From Megalobrama amblycephala (taxonomy: Eukaryota; Chordata; Actinopteri; Cypriniformes; Xenocyprididae), in the NCBI RefSeq assembly GCF_018812025.1, contig NC_063045.1, forward strand, positions 58,618,383 to 58,682,382: a stretch of DNA of 64,000 nt, in the 5' to 3' direction. The notes beneath the pieces were generated by a model. That model did not search any database, was not told where the DNA came from, and worked only from the letters and a program-made list of their open reading frames with translations. Below, one piece after another: positions 23,676 to 34,600 of this stretch; positions within the stretch are counted from its first letter, which is position 1; every line of letters begins with the position of its first letter. The translations under genes and the position numbers were made by a program.

Positions 23676-25681
23676 GTGCATACTCTCACATCTCAAAGCA
23701 AGGGAAATAACATTTATTAAAGAAGCTTATATGTTGGGGAAAGCAGGGCTAGTTGGCATACTGTTTATTCTAGAAAATGTTTCTCATATTTACACACAAA
23801 CCTTAAAATCTTAACTAGAAGTTGAATATTTCCACCTTATTGCACAAGAAAATTTGATACTGTACATTTTACTTTAACTTTTATAAGGCAATGTTGTCAT
23901 AATGAGAACATGCTATTAAATGGCCAATTAGAGGGTTTTCTGTAAACATTTTAACAAAAAAACAAACAAAAAATGCAAAAAATGTCAGGAAACCACTTTT
24001 TAAGGAAAATTATTTTGCCGTCTAGTTCCAGTCTTCCTCTATTCAAAAGACCAGGATGGAATATATTAAAAAGCATTCAAACGAGACACAAGCAGTGAGA
24101 TGTCACAGGTCTCTAGAGAAAAAAAATAATCAAAAACATTATAATTCCCCAATCTGCAGTTTTACAATCCTTTATTTATCTCTTAAGGAATCAAGTTTAA
24201 GCCTAATCCTGGAAGAGATTTAAAATAATACGCCTTTTAAAGCTCCTGCAGGTGTGTTTGCCAAAGCTTATGGGTACCAATCATTTTTACTCATTTTCAT
24301 AATGCCACTCACCCAGTGATCAGACTTTTCATTTCTGTTCTCCGTTCACTGCATGAAAGTGAGCTGAAATGGATAAAAATGACACAATATAAAGGCTTCA
24401 CTATTTTATATTATGAAAAAAATCAAATTTTAATCATTGCTATAAAAACTTAGCTGTTGTCTATAGTCATTTGCTGCTGCTTAGACACTAAAAAATAAAC
24501 CAGCAAGCAAACAATTAAAAAATGTTAACCGAAAAACACCATTGATTTAATTTGTGCACTTTATCTTGTAAGTGCACTTAATTAACATCAAACTAACTGA
24601 AAATTAACTTTTAAATCATTTGTGAAGACTAATTACTCTCATGAGTCCCACAGAAACACACCATAAGTGTTTTTACAACCTGTGTGGGCCAAACCATGTT
24701 ATTTTAATCATAGTGATATTACTATCGTTTTTTATAAATACTTTGAATTAGTTTTTATTTTTAGATTTTCTCAGCAATGAAAATGTTTCTTTATGGTTTT
24801 AGTTTTAGTTATCTATAAACAAACAATTGTTTCTAGTGGCCCTTCTATCAGGTTTCACAGCAGGCTCTCATCAAACTGGTCTTGCTCTGTTTTCATGCTA
24901 GCAGGTTCCTGTACAGGAGCATCGGTAATGATGCAGCCACATTTGAGCCGCTTGTCTCCAGCGTACAGAACCTGTCGACCCCCAACCCAGACATATAGCC
25001 ATTTCTAAGACCCCCCTCTCCAATGTTGGAACCCAAGCTGTGTCCACAAGCCAATTTGGGCTGGTTAATGTCAGCATTCGAGGTGTCCCACGGTTCTTGA
25101 ACCGAATCAGCAGTGAGATATAGTGGGCTGAAGCTGCTCACATCCATCAATTCTCCCCTCGCTGCCGATTGCGAAATTATCCTTCACTTTATCCTTCAGT
25201 ACAATCTCATGCTACTCATTGTCTTCGCCCAAACTTTGTCATCATTAGACCACTTAATGCACCTATAACTTATAATGACATCAGCTGCACGTTATTCATT
25301 TTAGCTGTGCCATATGCTTCACATTACTAATACGGTTCTACTCCAGACATTCATAACAAAAAATGGCAGAATTATTGTATGCCATAAATGGATGGGTATT
25401 TGAAAGGTTTTTGAGGGGTTTCAGGATAGAAAAACAGGAAAGCATGAAATATTGTACTGAATGATCACTATTTGTTTACCTGTGAGAAAATATAACGAGA
25501 ATGAACTTATCACTTCATCCATCCAGCCAAATATGGCCTACTAAACCTACTGCTACATGGCAACAAATGCCTTCTTGCACAATGAAATTAATTTCTAGTT
25601 TCTATTATTTTTACATATATTATCCTAAAAATAAAACTCTTTTAAACTAAAATTGATTACAAATATGGAGACGATGAAACT
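23676..25681. other. Anonymous DNA with one protein-like fragment
   Basis: No paired element ends were recognised. The only block that stands out is 24880-25160, described separately. The rest is AT-rich, with short A and T runs. Confidence 0.35.
24840..25150 (-). pseudogene. Possible broken coding fragment, family unknown
   Basis: On the minus strand, 25150-24893 is open for 85 codons with balanced composition (starts MMDVSSFSPLYLTADSVQEP). A second minus frame, from about 24990 to 24855, also reads protein-like (GGRQVLYAGDKRLKCGCI, then stop). Two adjacent protein-like frames on one strand are what a frameshifted old coding sequence looks like. No family is recognised, so this may equally be chance. 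No splice sites were established. Confidence 0.2.
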
Positions 25682-27275
25682 TTAAATGGGTTGGTTCATC
25701 CAAAAATGAAAATCATCCCATGATTTATTCACCCTCAACCCATCCTAGGTGTATATAACTCTTTCACACGAACACAATCGGAGATATATTTAAAAATATC
25801 CTTAGTTCTCCAAGGTTTATAATGGTTGTAAGGGGGGCCGCATTTTGAAGCCAAAAATAATGCACCCATCCATAAAAAAAGTAATCCATACGACTCCAGG
25901 GGGTTAATAAAGGTCTTCTGAAGTGAAGCGATGCATTTTTGTAAGAAAAATATCCATATTTGAATCTTCATAAAGTAAAATAATGAGCTTCCGGCAGACG
26001 TCCGGAAATCGATATGTGGCGAAAAAGTATCCTTTGACCTGACGCACAATGTAATGGCGAATGCGGAGGTGCAGAGGATAGGGCAAAAGAAATCTCCGGT
26101 CACAGATTATAAGTTTAAAATGATAATTTTTAAAGAGAAATGTCGGAGGATTTCTATATAATAGAAGAGGAGCTTAAATTTGTTGCACAGCCCTATTTGT
26201 TTGAACCGCAAGAGGCGTCTAAGCTTGCGAAACTTTGCCACAAGTCGACTTGCGCATTCTGCGTATGGTCGTCTGCCGGAAGCTATTTGAATTTATAAAG
26301 TTTTAAATATTGATATTTTTCTTACAAAAACGCATAGCTTTGCTTCTGAAGGCCTTTATTAACCCCCTGGAGTCGTAGTCATATACACCTACACTGTAAA
26401 AAATGACCGTGATTTTAACAGTAAAAGACTGTAAAAATGCTGCGGTGAAAAACTGTTAATTGGTTTACAGAAAGTTTCCGTACTATATACGGTGAATAAC
26501 TGTAATAGATCTAACGGTACATTTAATGTAATTTTACGGTAAAATACCGTTAAATTCACAGTTTTTGAAAGTGAAAAATAACAATTCATTGTAAAATTTA
26601 CAGTGAAAAAACGTAAATTGACATTCCCACAATTCCCTGCGTGACACTTCACATTTGATATAATTTTTGTTTTTTCTTCTTAGTTTTTCTCATTTTTTTC
26701 TAATCAGTTATGTACATTAGGGTTTTATGTTACATCTAATGTTGTTAAATTAATGTTTATTGCATTTTTAAAATTTCATGCATGTTACCATGATGGTGTT
26801 TAGTGTGTGTGTGAATGACACTGTGTGCTCCTTCTATATATTAGTATTGTCCTCCTCAGCTTGTGGAAAAGCTGCTTGTGATGAACTTTGATTCATCATG
26901 TGACTCTTATCACCACTGAGTTTGGTGACTGTCAGTGTATTATAAAGATACAAAACAGATATTAGTACTTCATTAGGTTGGTAAATTAACATTATATCAG
27001 TTAATGAAATATGTTATTTTACCGTAAATTTTACTGGGATTTTTTTTACAGTGTACTGAAATCCAATGTTAAATATACATATTTAAAATGTAAAATTCAC
27101 ATGTAACTCCGTAAGTATGTTTACGGTTTGATGTCATTTTTACAGTATTGTTCTGGTAACCACAGCTGCCGGTATTTTTCCGTAGAAACAACGGGATTTT
27201 TTTTACAGTGTAGGATGGCTTGGGGGTAAGTAAATCATGGGATAATTTTCATTTTTGGATGAACTATCCCTTTAA
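25682..27275. mobile_element. 1.6-kb TTAA-flanked element with a nested insertion
   Basis: The left end TTAAATGGGTTGGTTCATCC, with CAAAAATGAAAATCATCCCA after it, is inverted at the right end (CCCATGATTTACTTACCCCC on the minus strand, and GGATGAACTATCCCTTTAA). It is related to the 3084-3499 element by its end sequence. The internal part has a second pair of inverted words around CTTCTGAAG and CCCCCTGGAGTCGTA at 25890-25925 and 26345-26375. The stretch 26390-27212 is a separate element. Confidence 0.7.
26390..27212. mobile_element. Nested ACACTGTAAAAAA element(s)
   Basis: It begins TACACTGTAAAAAATGACCG and ends TTTTTTTTACAGTGTA, with terminal inverted repeats of about 15 bp flanked by TA. A second copy of the right end, ending TTTTTTTTACAGTGTA, lies at 27043-27058. 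This suggests either a tandem insertion or a partial duplication of the same family. Subterminal ACAGTAAAAGACTGTAAAA-type words recur throughout. Confidence 0.65.
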
Positions 27276-28170
27276 GAAACATATTTTCATTATATTTGAT
27301 GGACAGTCTAAATAGCCAATGAGGAGTGGGGGTTGTCAAGTGCTGACCAATCAGGCGCGAGTACAAAAAAACTTCCTTCTCTTTATAACTATTATCCAAA
27401 AGCGGTGAAATTGTTACTCGGATTACATTCTTGCCAAAACGGCCACATTTCATCTTGAAAATATCACCAATCCAAACTATGAAATGTCAGGTAAATATGT
27501 TTTTCATAACCACAAAGCTTTTCCAATTCTTTTGCAAGCGTTTCTCCAGTCATCCGAGAGACTTGGATAAAGTGCATGATGTGTATGTACGCAGGGAGAC
27601 CCTTTGTTGAACCCATTTCTGACTGCATAAAACTTGTAATGGTTGTTGGAATTGCCTCCTTGAATGTGTGAATTGGGGTGAAACTCTCGGGGTTAAAATG
27701 GCTTTGTAAGGAGCTGACAAACGATCCAAATCTGGCTGTGAATTTATAAACTGCTGAAAACCCGCGCAATTACATTTCCATGGCAACGCGGCAGGTCACA
27801 TGACCGTACTTCGGCCGAAAAGTCGTCGTACACTGAGTCATTTTGTTTTGTGTTATCGTCGGCGATTTATGCTTTTAATTTATTTATTGGTTGTCAATGA
27901 TATATGGTTTTATATCGTACTATTAAGTAGGTGCAGCGCTAGAGAGTGCTTCAATAAGGCCAGAATGGGATTTTTTGGCTTGTTTTATCGTCTGCCAGTT
28001 GATACTATTACTTAGTAAAGTACTACTCTCCTTAACAAGAAGCATGAATTGAGGAGCCATTCATGTCTGAAGCACAAACACTTCAGGACAAGTTGCATGC
28101 AGAAGTTACCTTCAGAAACAAATTCTCGCCTGAGGTAATACAAGCATTTGCATATCCAGACCAGTAGACC
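27276..28170. other. Non-palindromic block with two divergent protein-like frames
   Basis: The minus strand at 27769-27464 is open for about 100 codons without an initiating ATG near its start. It contains the protein-like stretch MQSEMGSTKGLPAYIHIMHF and ends EKHIYLTFHSLDW-stop. The plus strand at 28063-28167 has a 34-codon ATG frame beginning MSEAQTLQDKLHAEVTFRNK. Between them lies a CpG-containing segment with CATTTCCATGGCAACG (RFX-like) and TCACATGACC. The layout could be a bidirectional promoter with remnants of two divergent frames, possibly transposon-derived. No family is recognised. Confidence 0.3.
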
Positions 28171-30087
28171 TATGGCGGCATTTTAATGCCATTAATGACC
28201 AAGCGCACAATTGATGCTTGCGCGCGCAGTAAATCACTTCCGCGAGAGGATAACAGATCTGCACGCGAGGAAACGGGAGCCCGCAAGCTCATTTTAAACC
28301 CGCAAGCTCATTTTAAACCCGCGCGCGCGCATGACATCTCCTCTGCGCGCAGATCAAGCCCTCGCGTGCTCGGACAAGATTCGCAGCACGCGCGTCATCA
28401 TTCCCCACACTCGCGCTCAATCTTCTATTTCGCTCGCGCGAACACTTTTGATTTTTGTCAGTCGTGGGGCGGGACTTTACTTATTTCAGTGTAAGCTCAA
28501 ATGTCATTGGTCAATTCAGTTTTCCAGAAGTCTGTTTTGATTGGACGCCTGTTGTAAAATGATTAGACATGGCTTGGACCAGATGAAAAAAATACTGTAG
28601 TAATTTATAGTAAATACTATAGTGTTTTTGAACCATAGTATAGTATAGTACTTTTATTTGCTGTGGTAATTCTATAGTTGTTGAGGGTAATATAAACAAA
28701 TTACCCAAATACTATAGTTTTCTACAACTATAGGGTATATTACTACAATATACACTAGAGTTTACTGTAGTAAAAACTAAAGTAGCCTATACAGTATTTA
28801 TTACAGTTTATCAGTTCATCATAGTTAATACACTGTATACTGAAGCATTCATTAACAAAGTGTTGTAAATAGTATAATGTATACAGTATACTACACTTTA
28901 GTATGGTCCAAAACACTATAGTATTTACTAGTATTATGCAAGTGAGTTAAACTTTATTTATTGACTGATTGATTGCATTATTATTATTATATGTCCTTAT
29001 TAGATACTATATTAACTTGATTTATTATTTTTATGGAGCTGTAGCTGCTGGGGAAAAATGAGAACACATAGTAGTTCACTGCTACATTATCATTATACTT
29101 CCACTAAACAGTATCTGTTTACCCATGATAGTATACAAAAACAACAACAAAAAAACGAAATATGTCTTAGATATAAAGATTTCTAAATTGGGTTTCGGGG
29201 GGTATGATCATTCATACTGTGTACTGTATCTTAACTTTAACTGCAACCTTTCAACAGAGTGAAATGCTGAAACCATTTTATACTGTATTTAATGGAAAAT
29301 ATATTAACCTGATAATATATTAAACTGACAAAGAATGATAACAAAAAGCTTACACAACAACTCTTGCTGATATGAACAAGTGATGTATCTTTCATCCAAA
29401 GCCACATGAAGCAATTCTGGATTTAGAATCATAGTTACAACTATTTAATTGACACTTTTGACATTTCTGTAGTTCTCAGAACTGATATAATTTTGGCTGG
29501 GTAAACAGGCCTACTGTTTAGTGGAAGTATAGTGGTAATGTAGCTGTGAACTACAGCAAATATAATATGTGTTCTCTTATTTCCCCAGCAGCTACAGCTC
29601 CATAAAAATAATAATAAATCAAGTTAATGTATATGGTAGGCCATATTATAATAATAATGCAATCAATCAGTTAATAAATAAAGTTTAACTCACTTGCATT
29701 GGTCCATTGAAGAAGCCATGTCTAATCGTTTTAAACAGACGTCCAATCAAAACAGACTTCTGGAAAAACTGAATTGACCAATGACATTTGAGCTTACACT
29801 GATAAGTAAAGTCCCGCCCCACGACTGACAAAAATCAAAAGTGTTCGCGCGAGCGAAATAGAAGATGTGTGGGGAATGATGACGCGCGTGCTGCGAATCT
29901 TGTCCGAGCACGCGAGGGCTTGATCTGCGCGCAGAGGAGATGTCATGCGCGCGCGCGGGTTTAAAATGAGCTTGCGGGCTCCCGTTTCCTCGCGTGCAGA
30001 TCTGTTATCCTCTCGCGGAAGTGATTTACTGCGCGCGCAAGCATCAATTGTGCGCTCGGTCATTAATGGCATTAAAATGCCGCCATA
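28171..30087. mobile_element. 1.9-kb fold-back element with CpG-rich arms
   Basis: The left end TATGGCGGCATTTTAATGCC is inverted exactly at the right end (GGCATTAAAATGCCGCCATA), with TA at each outer edge. The terminal 330 bp of each arm are CpG-rich, with GCGCGC runs, unlike the AT-rich surroundings. They match closely, apart from a short duplicated CCGCAAGCTCATTTTAAA word present only in the left arm. Inward of that, AT-rich parts also pair (28938-29130 with 29480-29705), leaving an unpaired centre near 29150-29460. The left arm carries an extra insertion absent from the right arm. Open frames of 102 and 92 codons in the arms are the same sequence on opposite strands, not genes. Confidence 0.8.
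28590..28935. mobile_element. AT-rich palindromic element inserted in the left arm
   Basis: It starts near TAGTAAATACTATAGTGTTT and ends with the inverse AAAACACTATAGTATTTACTA. The right arm of the host fold-back reads straight across the equivalent point (28578 to 28938 corresponds to adjacent bases near 29700-29720). This marks it as a later insertion. Confidence 0.65.
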
Positions 30088-30496
30088 TAGACCATGTCAT
30101 TAATGCTTCTTAAAAAGTACTGTATCACAGCAAAGAAATCTTGTACTACCCCTAACTGCATGGTAGGGCTTCTAAAATGATTTCTCAGGAGGAGCTTGTA
30201 GTCTTAGACAGTTTTGAATTCACTCTTCAATTTTAAGAGGGACTCACGGACTGAGCAGTAATTGACCACAGATCTCTGACGTTCCTGTGAAAATGAGCCA
30301 AAAAGCCCTTGATTCAGATCTGAGAATATCAGAGCAGAACAAGTCTCGATGGATGTGGGAAACATCAAAACGTACGTTCGGTCGTGTGTTCTGATTTATC
30401 TTTTCTGAAGCATTGCCTCTTGATTTTTTTTTTTTCTTATCAAAACTTGTGATATTTTTACATAAAGTTCCCTTTTATACTCAAAAATAGATTTTC

Positions 30497-30500
<4 letters not shown>
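30088..30500. other. Anonymous DNA
   Basis: A 34-codon plus-strand frame at 30293 (MSQKALDSDLRISEQNKSRW) has no splice support and is not annotated as a gene. Nothing else was recognised. Confidence 0.35.

Positions 30501-30549
<49 letters not shown>
30501..30549. repeat. (TA)n microsatellite
   Basis: A TA run of 49 bases. Confidence 0.95.
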
Positions 30550-30552
<3 letters not shown>

Positions 30553-30734
30553 AAGGATAAACTTGGGATAAGCTTGTTTATTGCATGTTCAGCCCAAAAG
30601 TACTTCTATGAAACCTGAACACTATTGCACCAGATGAAAAAAAAAATGCAATAACTACGGAGAAAATATTTTCGTGGAAAGCTGAGCTTTTGAATGCATT
30701 TCTTTGAGTTGAAATGCCTACATTTTAGTGTGAC

Positions 30735-31039
30735 TTAAAGGTGCTCTAAGTGATGTCACACGTTTTTAGGCCAAAACATTTTTTGTCACATACAGCAAAC
30801 ATCTCCTCACTATCTGCTGGCTGCCTGTACCTTGAACACACTTGTAAAAAAACGTGGTCTCTGTAGTAGCCACAAGTTGCACAAGATTTTAAATGCGCAT
30901 TCATGACTGTTTCAGGAAGCACAGAGGGGAGGGGGAGGAGAAGGAGGAGGGAGGGTCTAGCTAGCCTCTGTTTTATTTGACAACACTTCGAACGTCAACA
31001 GGAAGTTACTCCACCCAGGATCGTTTAGAGCACCTTTAA
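30735..31039. mobile_element. 305-bp TTAA-flanked element
   Basis: It begins TTAAAGGTGCTCTAAGTGAT and ends GTTTAGAGCACCTTTAA, with near-perfect 13-bp terminal inverted repeats and TTAA at both ends. A purine block (GAGGGGAGGGGGAGGAGAAG) lies at 30925-30955. It belongs to the same broad TTAA-targeting group as the 0.97-kb family but has a different interior. Confidence 0.75.
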
Positions 31040-32026
31040 GACTTTTTGTGGCCAGTGTATAATATACATTCAAACTCTTTAAGTTGATATCTGTTTATTT
31101 CCAGAACAGCAAAAGATCTTATTGACACACCAGAACCTGAGAAGGTGATATGAGAAAAGAATCCTTCTGTGTTTTTTAGGCTTAGAGAAAACGGTGTGCA
31201 TGAGGAGCTCCGTTTTGCATTTGCATCATATTCGCTATGAGGAAGATTGAATTTGTGGAACCCAGTTATTAAAAACTGGTGAAGGAAACGCAATATGACT
31301 TTTTATTTTGCATTGTTCATTTTCAATTATTCAAGAACCCCAGCAACTCATTACCTGACAAAGAGAAATAGATTTATAGTGTTCATTTGGAATCACATAT
31401 CCTCCTTCCTCTTGCACAAAAATACAAGAATTAGAATCTTTTTTTTCCCCAATGCATATTACACTTTTTTTGATTCAGCTGCGTTTGAGAAAGAAAGTAT
31501 ACATCTGAAATGCAAGCATTCTTTGTCATTGCATGAAATGCACAACTAAGTGAAATTCTAGCAGGTTAAGTACATTTAATAGAGCAGAAAGAAAAGTGGG
31601 CCAATGGGAGAGATAAAGCATCATATATGCAGGGCTGCTGTCACTTGGCATGTTCCCGTCACTGTTTCAGTAATGCACTCTTTTCCAGAGATGCCACATT
31701 TGGTTTTTAAATGCACCATGGGAAATGCCTAGATGGCTGCAGAGGGCGTTTGCAGTACTGCTGACGATAGCATGAAAAGAAACTTCACTAAAGGTTTGAT
31801 ATTAAAGAATAAAAAGTGAGCTGTGTAGGGAAGCTCTTCTCTTTCCTATTCCTGTTTCTCCATTGTGTAACCATTTGTCATTATTTGGATCTGGACTTTC
31901 CAATTGAGAAATGCCATTAGGTCAAATGTATAGCTATAATTCCTTTATTGATTTCTGACTAATATGTTTGAGTTTTTATTCTCTATCGCAGTGATGGATG
32001 CTTGTAGTTTGTGGGTCACCAATTCT
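31040..32026. other. Anonymous DNA
   Basis: No element ends or exons were recognised. The open frames on both strands lack supporting signals. Confidence 0.35.
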
Positions 32027-32455
32027 TAAAGCTGAAGTGTGTAATTTTTGTCTCCAAACAGAATTGCAATACCAGTCTGTCATTGGTTTGACAAAAAGAT
32101 AAGTCCCATCCCAAACCGATCAAAGTTTTGAAAGCGGCAGAGTTATAAACTGCTTCCGAAATCACATACTTTCTTGAGTAGGTACTTATTTTGAATAAGT
32201 AGTTACTATGCAACCGCTAAAATAGTATGTTCTAAATAGTATTAAAGGGATAGTTCACCCAAAAATGAAAATTGTCATCATTTGCTCACCCTCAAGTTTA
32301 TCCAAACCTGTGTACATTTCTTTGTTCTGCTGTACACAAAGGAAGATATTTGGAAGAATGTTTGTAACCAAGCAGATCTCGCCCCCCATTGACTACCATA
32401 CTGTTTTTTGCCTACTATATAGTAGGGAAGTATGTGATTTCGGATGCAGCCATAA

Positions 32456-33206
32456 GGCCCGTTCACACCAAGAACGATAACTATAAAGATGACGATAAAG
32501 ATATAGTTCTAAAAATGGTTCTAAATATAAAAGAATAGTACTGTCCACACCACAGCTATAACGATATAGAGAAACGATATAGTTGGGATCACTTTCAGAA
32601 CAATTTTTTTTTCAAACACTGACAGCCAATCAGAATCCATTCATTTAACGGCTCACGCATTTAAAATGACAGACGACATTGCGAAGAAGTTAACTGAAGA
32701 GGTCCAGAAAAAGCCACCATTGTTTGACAAGTCAAACCCCACTTTCAAGGATACTTTAATGAAAATGGATATTTGGAAAACAATCGGTCATATCCTCGGA
32801 ATAAATGGTGAGAAGTATTAACAATGAGATCATTATACTAGGCTAGCAAAGAGTGTATCATAAAATGACCTCAGGTATCCAGTGCTAGTTTCAACAACAT
32901 TGTCTTGCTTCCTTTGAAGTTCTTTTGAAATTGCTGTGACTAGGCATTGTTTTTATACCACTATATTGACTTTGTCAGCTAATTCACTGTTAGATTAGAT
33001 CGATTACACTAGCTATTCACTCGAAACATAGCATGCTGCGGACATCTGCTGGTTAAAGCCGTGTAAATGCAACAAGAACAGCAAAAACATGTTGTACACG
33101 CTTTGAAACCGCAGTGCAAGTGTTTAGAATAAACAGACTGTTATCATTCATTGGTGTGGATGCAATTATAGTTATTGTTAGCCATCATTCTTGGTGTGAA
33201 CGGGCC
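32456..33206 (+). mobile_element. PIF/Harbinger-like element, non-autonomous
   Basis: The ends carry an exact 19-bp terminal inverted repeat, GGCCCGTTCACACCAAGAA, with further similarity inward (ATAACTATAA). The flanking trinucleotides are TAA and TAT, close to the three-base TWA duplication of Harbinger elements. It contains the first exon of a MADF-type gene (next entry), which fits the two-gene structure of that superfamily. No DDE transposase is present in the 751 bp. Confidence 0.7.
32666..32807 (+). pseudogene. MADF/Myb-like first exon of a Harbinger-type element
   Basis: ATG opens 47 codons ending at a good donor, G|GTGAGA (32808). The frame runs MTDDIAKKLTEEVQKKPPLF, then DKSNPTFKD, then MDIWKTIGHILGI. 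The pattern L-x3-V-x3-P-x-L-x-D ... F-x-D ... W-x2-I-x3-L is the first part of a MADF domain, a DNA-binding domain of the Myb/SANT group found in the accessory protein of Harbinger elements. If not spliced, it stops at 32821 after 51 codons. The exon is open and undamaged, but the remainder of the gene is missing. The domain call is from motif recognition. Confidence 0.6.
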
Positions 33207-33328
33207 TATATTGTTTCACTTTTTGGAGAAATGAACCTATAAATAACTTGCATATATTTGACTCTGCGTATTAAACTGGGACAGAACAGCCTGTTTTAGC
33301 AGCCTGAAAATTACACACTTCAGCTTTA

Positions 33329-34200
33329 TGGGTTTATACATTTACCCAAAACGGTAAGCATGCAGGAAAAACTGTCTTCGGGGCTTTTCTCCTTAAGGCA
33401 ACCCTTAAAAGTAGCACAGAGGTCTTTAGTCTGAATGCATAATTCAGTTTTCTCACTGCAGGCTGTGCTGCCATTAAAAACCTGTAGTTGCCTGCAACAT
33501 CGCCCTCCAGTGGATGCCCCTCTGAGAAATCATGTTTAAATGGGTGTGTGTATGGGGAGTGTTTCATGTTTTGTTCATTGGACCTTTAAATGAGTTACAT
33601 GACTTTTCTTTCCAGATAAATAACGGTTATGCATGCACTCATGCTAAATCTAAAGTTGAATGTCATTTGGAGCAGGCATTATGATTTAACTGAAAATCAT
33701 TATTTACAAATGAAACTGAAGCAGGCATTTTATTATAGTTACAAAAAGCTGCATTAAACTATCCTTGTATGTAATCGCATAAATGGATCATTATGTCGTA
33801 TTTTGGCCTGTCTAGTTGCTTCTGAGCAGTTAAACCAAGTGTGTTAGATGTGTAGTGTAATTATAGCCCATGCACATTTATGACTTTTGGTTAAAAGAAA
33901 TAGTTTGGTCTCATTTTAATCCTAGTCATTGTCTAGACTATAATGTCTATATGTTGTTTATATCTAGTTACTGTGTATATTAAAGTAAAAATAATCCTAT
34001 TTTATGCATGCACACGCAGTGCAATAAGTTTTTGCTGGTGTTGTGTTAACGAGTCTCATTAGCAGTCCTGTTCCTCTGCTTTGATTTTGTGCTAAAATAA
34101 TTTGACCAGATGACAAGATAAATATATCTCGATGACATTAGTGGTTTGCTAAAGTGGGTGTTAATAATTAATTTTTTCCTTCGTTTAAACATCTTGTAAC
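33329..34200. other. Anonymous DNA
   Basis: Nothing was recognised beyond short AT-rich words. Confidence 0.35.
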
Positions 34201-34600
34201 GCTCTTGTTACCATCGTAGGTTGTAGGGAGACTGATACTGTACAGACTGGCTTAGACCAGCATGGATTCCCTCAGTGGTTTATACTAGTTAGTGCTGGTC
34301 TGGTGTAGTTTACAAGACAAACTTGGCTGGTGAAGCTGGTCAACTAGAAGCATCTTTACACAGCTGAGTTAAGGCTGCTCTGTGCCTGCTCAAAATTCTG
34401 TGTAAAGACACAATAACAGCCAGACGAATTGTGCCTGCTCTGACCCACCTCAGCCCCTAGTATAACAATATGCAGTTAAAATTGTTGTGTAAATACATTT
34501 ATGCCACTTCTGAGCAACATTACAGTCTGTGTAAAGACACTAATTGCCACTTCAGAAGCGCTTATGTGCCACCTTTGTAGTGTAAATTTGGCATAGCATG
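34201..34600. repeat. Cluster of short dispersed-repeat fragments
   Basis: Words such as GACCAGCATGG and GCTGGTCTGGTG occur in both orientations at 34245-34345, typical of a known cyprinid inverted-repeat type. The phrase CTGTGTAAAGACAC is repeated at about 34399 and 34528. Boundaries are unclear. Confidence 0.35.

Larger units (their letters stand above)
32027..33328. mobile_element. Outer element of a multi-level nest (AAGCTGAAGTGTGTAA ends)
   Basis: The left end TAAAGCTGAAGTGTGTAATT is mirrored at the right end by AAAATTACACACTTCAGCTTTA, flanked by TA. Its own sequence is split by at least two later insertions. One is a block with TCCGAAATCACATACTT / AAGTATGTGATTTCGGA ends at about 32155-32450. 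That block contains the end of a TTAAAGGGATAGTTCACCC element at 32242. The other is the Harbinger-like element at 32456-33206. Confidence 0.7.

Noticed and set aside
28186..30072. Two similar 92-102 codon frames that look like a duplicated gene
   Set aside because: They are the two inverted arms of one fold-back element; CpG-rich DNA has few stop codons by composition.
30293..30397. 34-codon frame MSQKALDSDLRISEQNKSRW
   Set aside because: Short, no splice partner and no recognised similarity.
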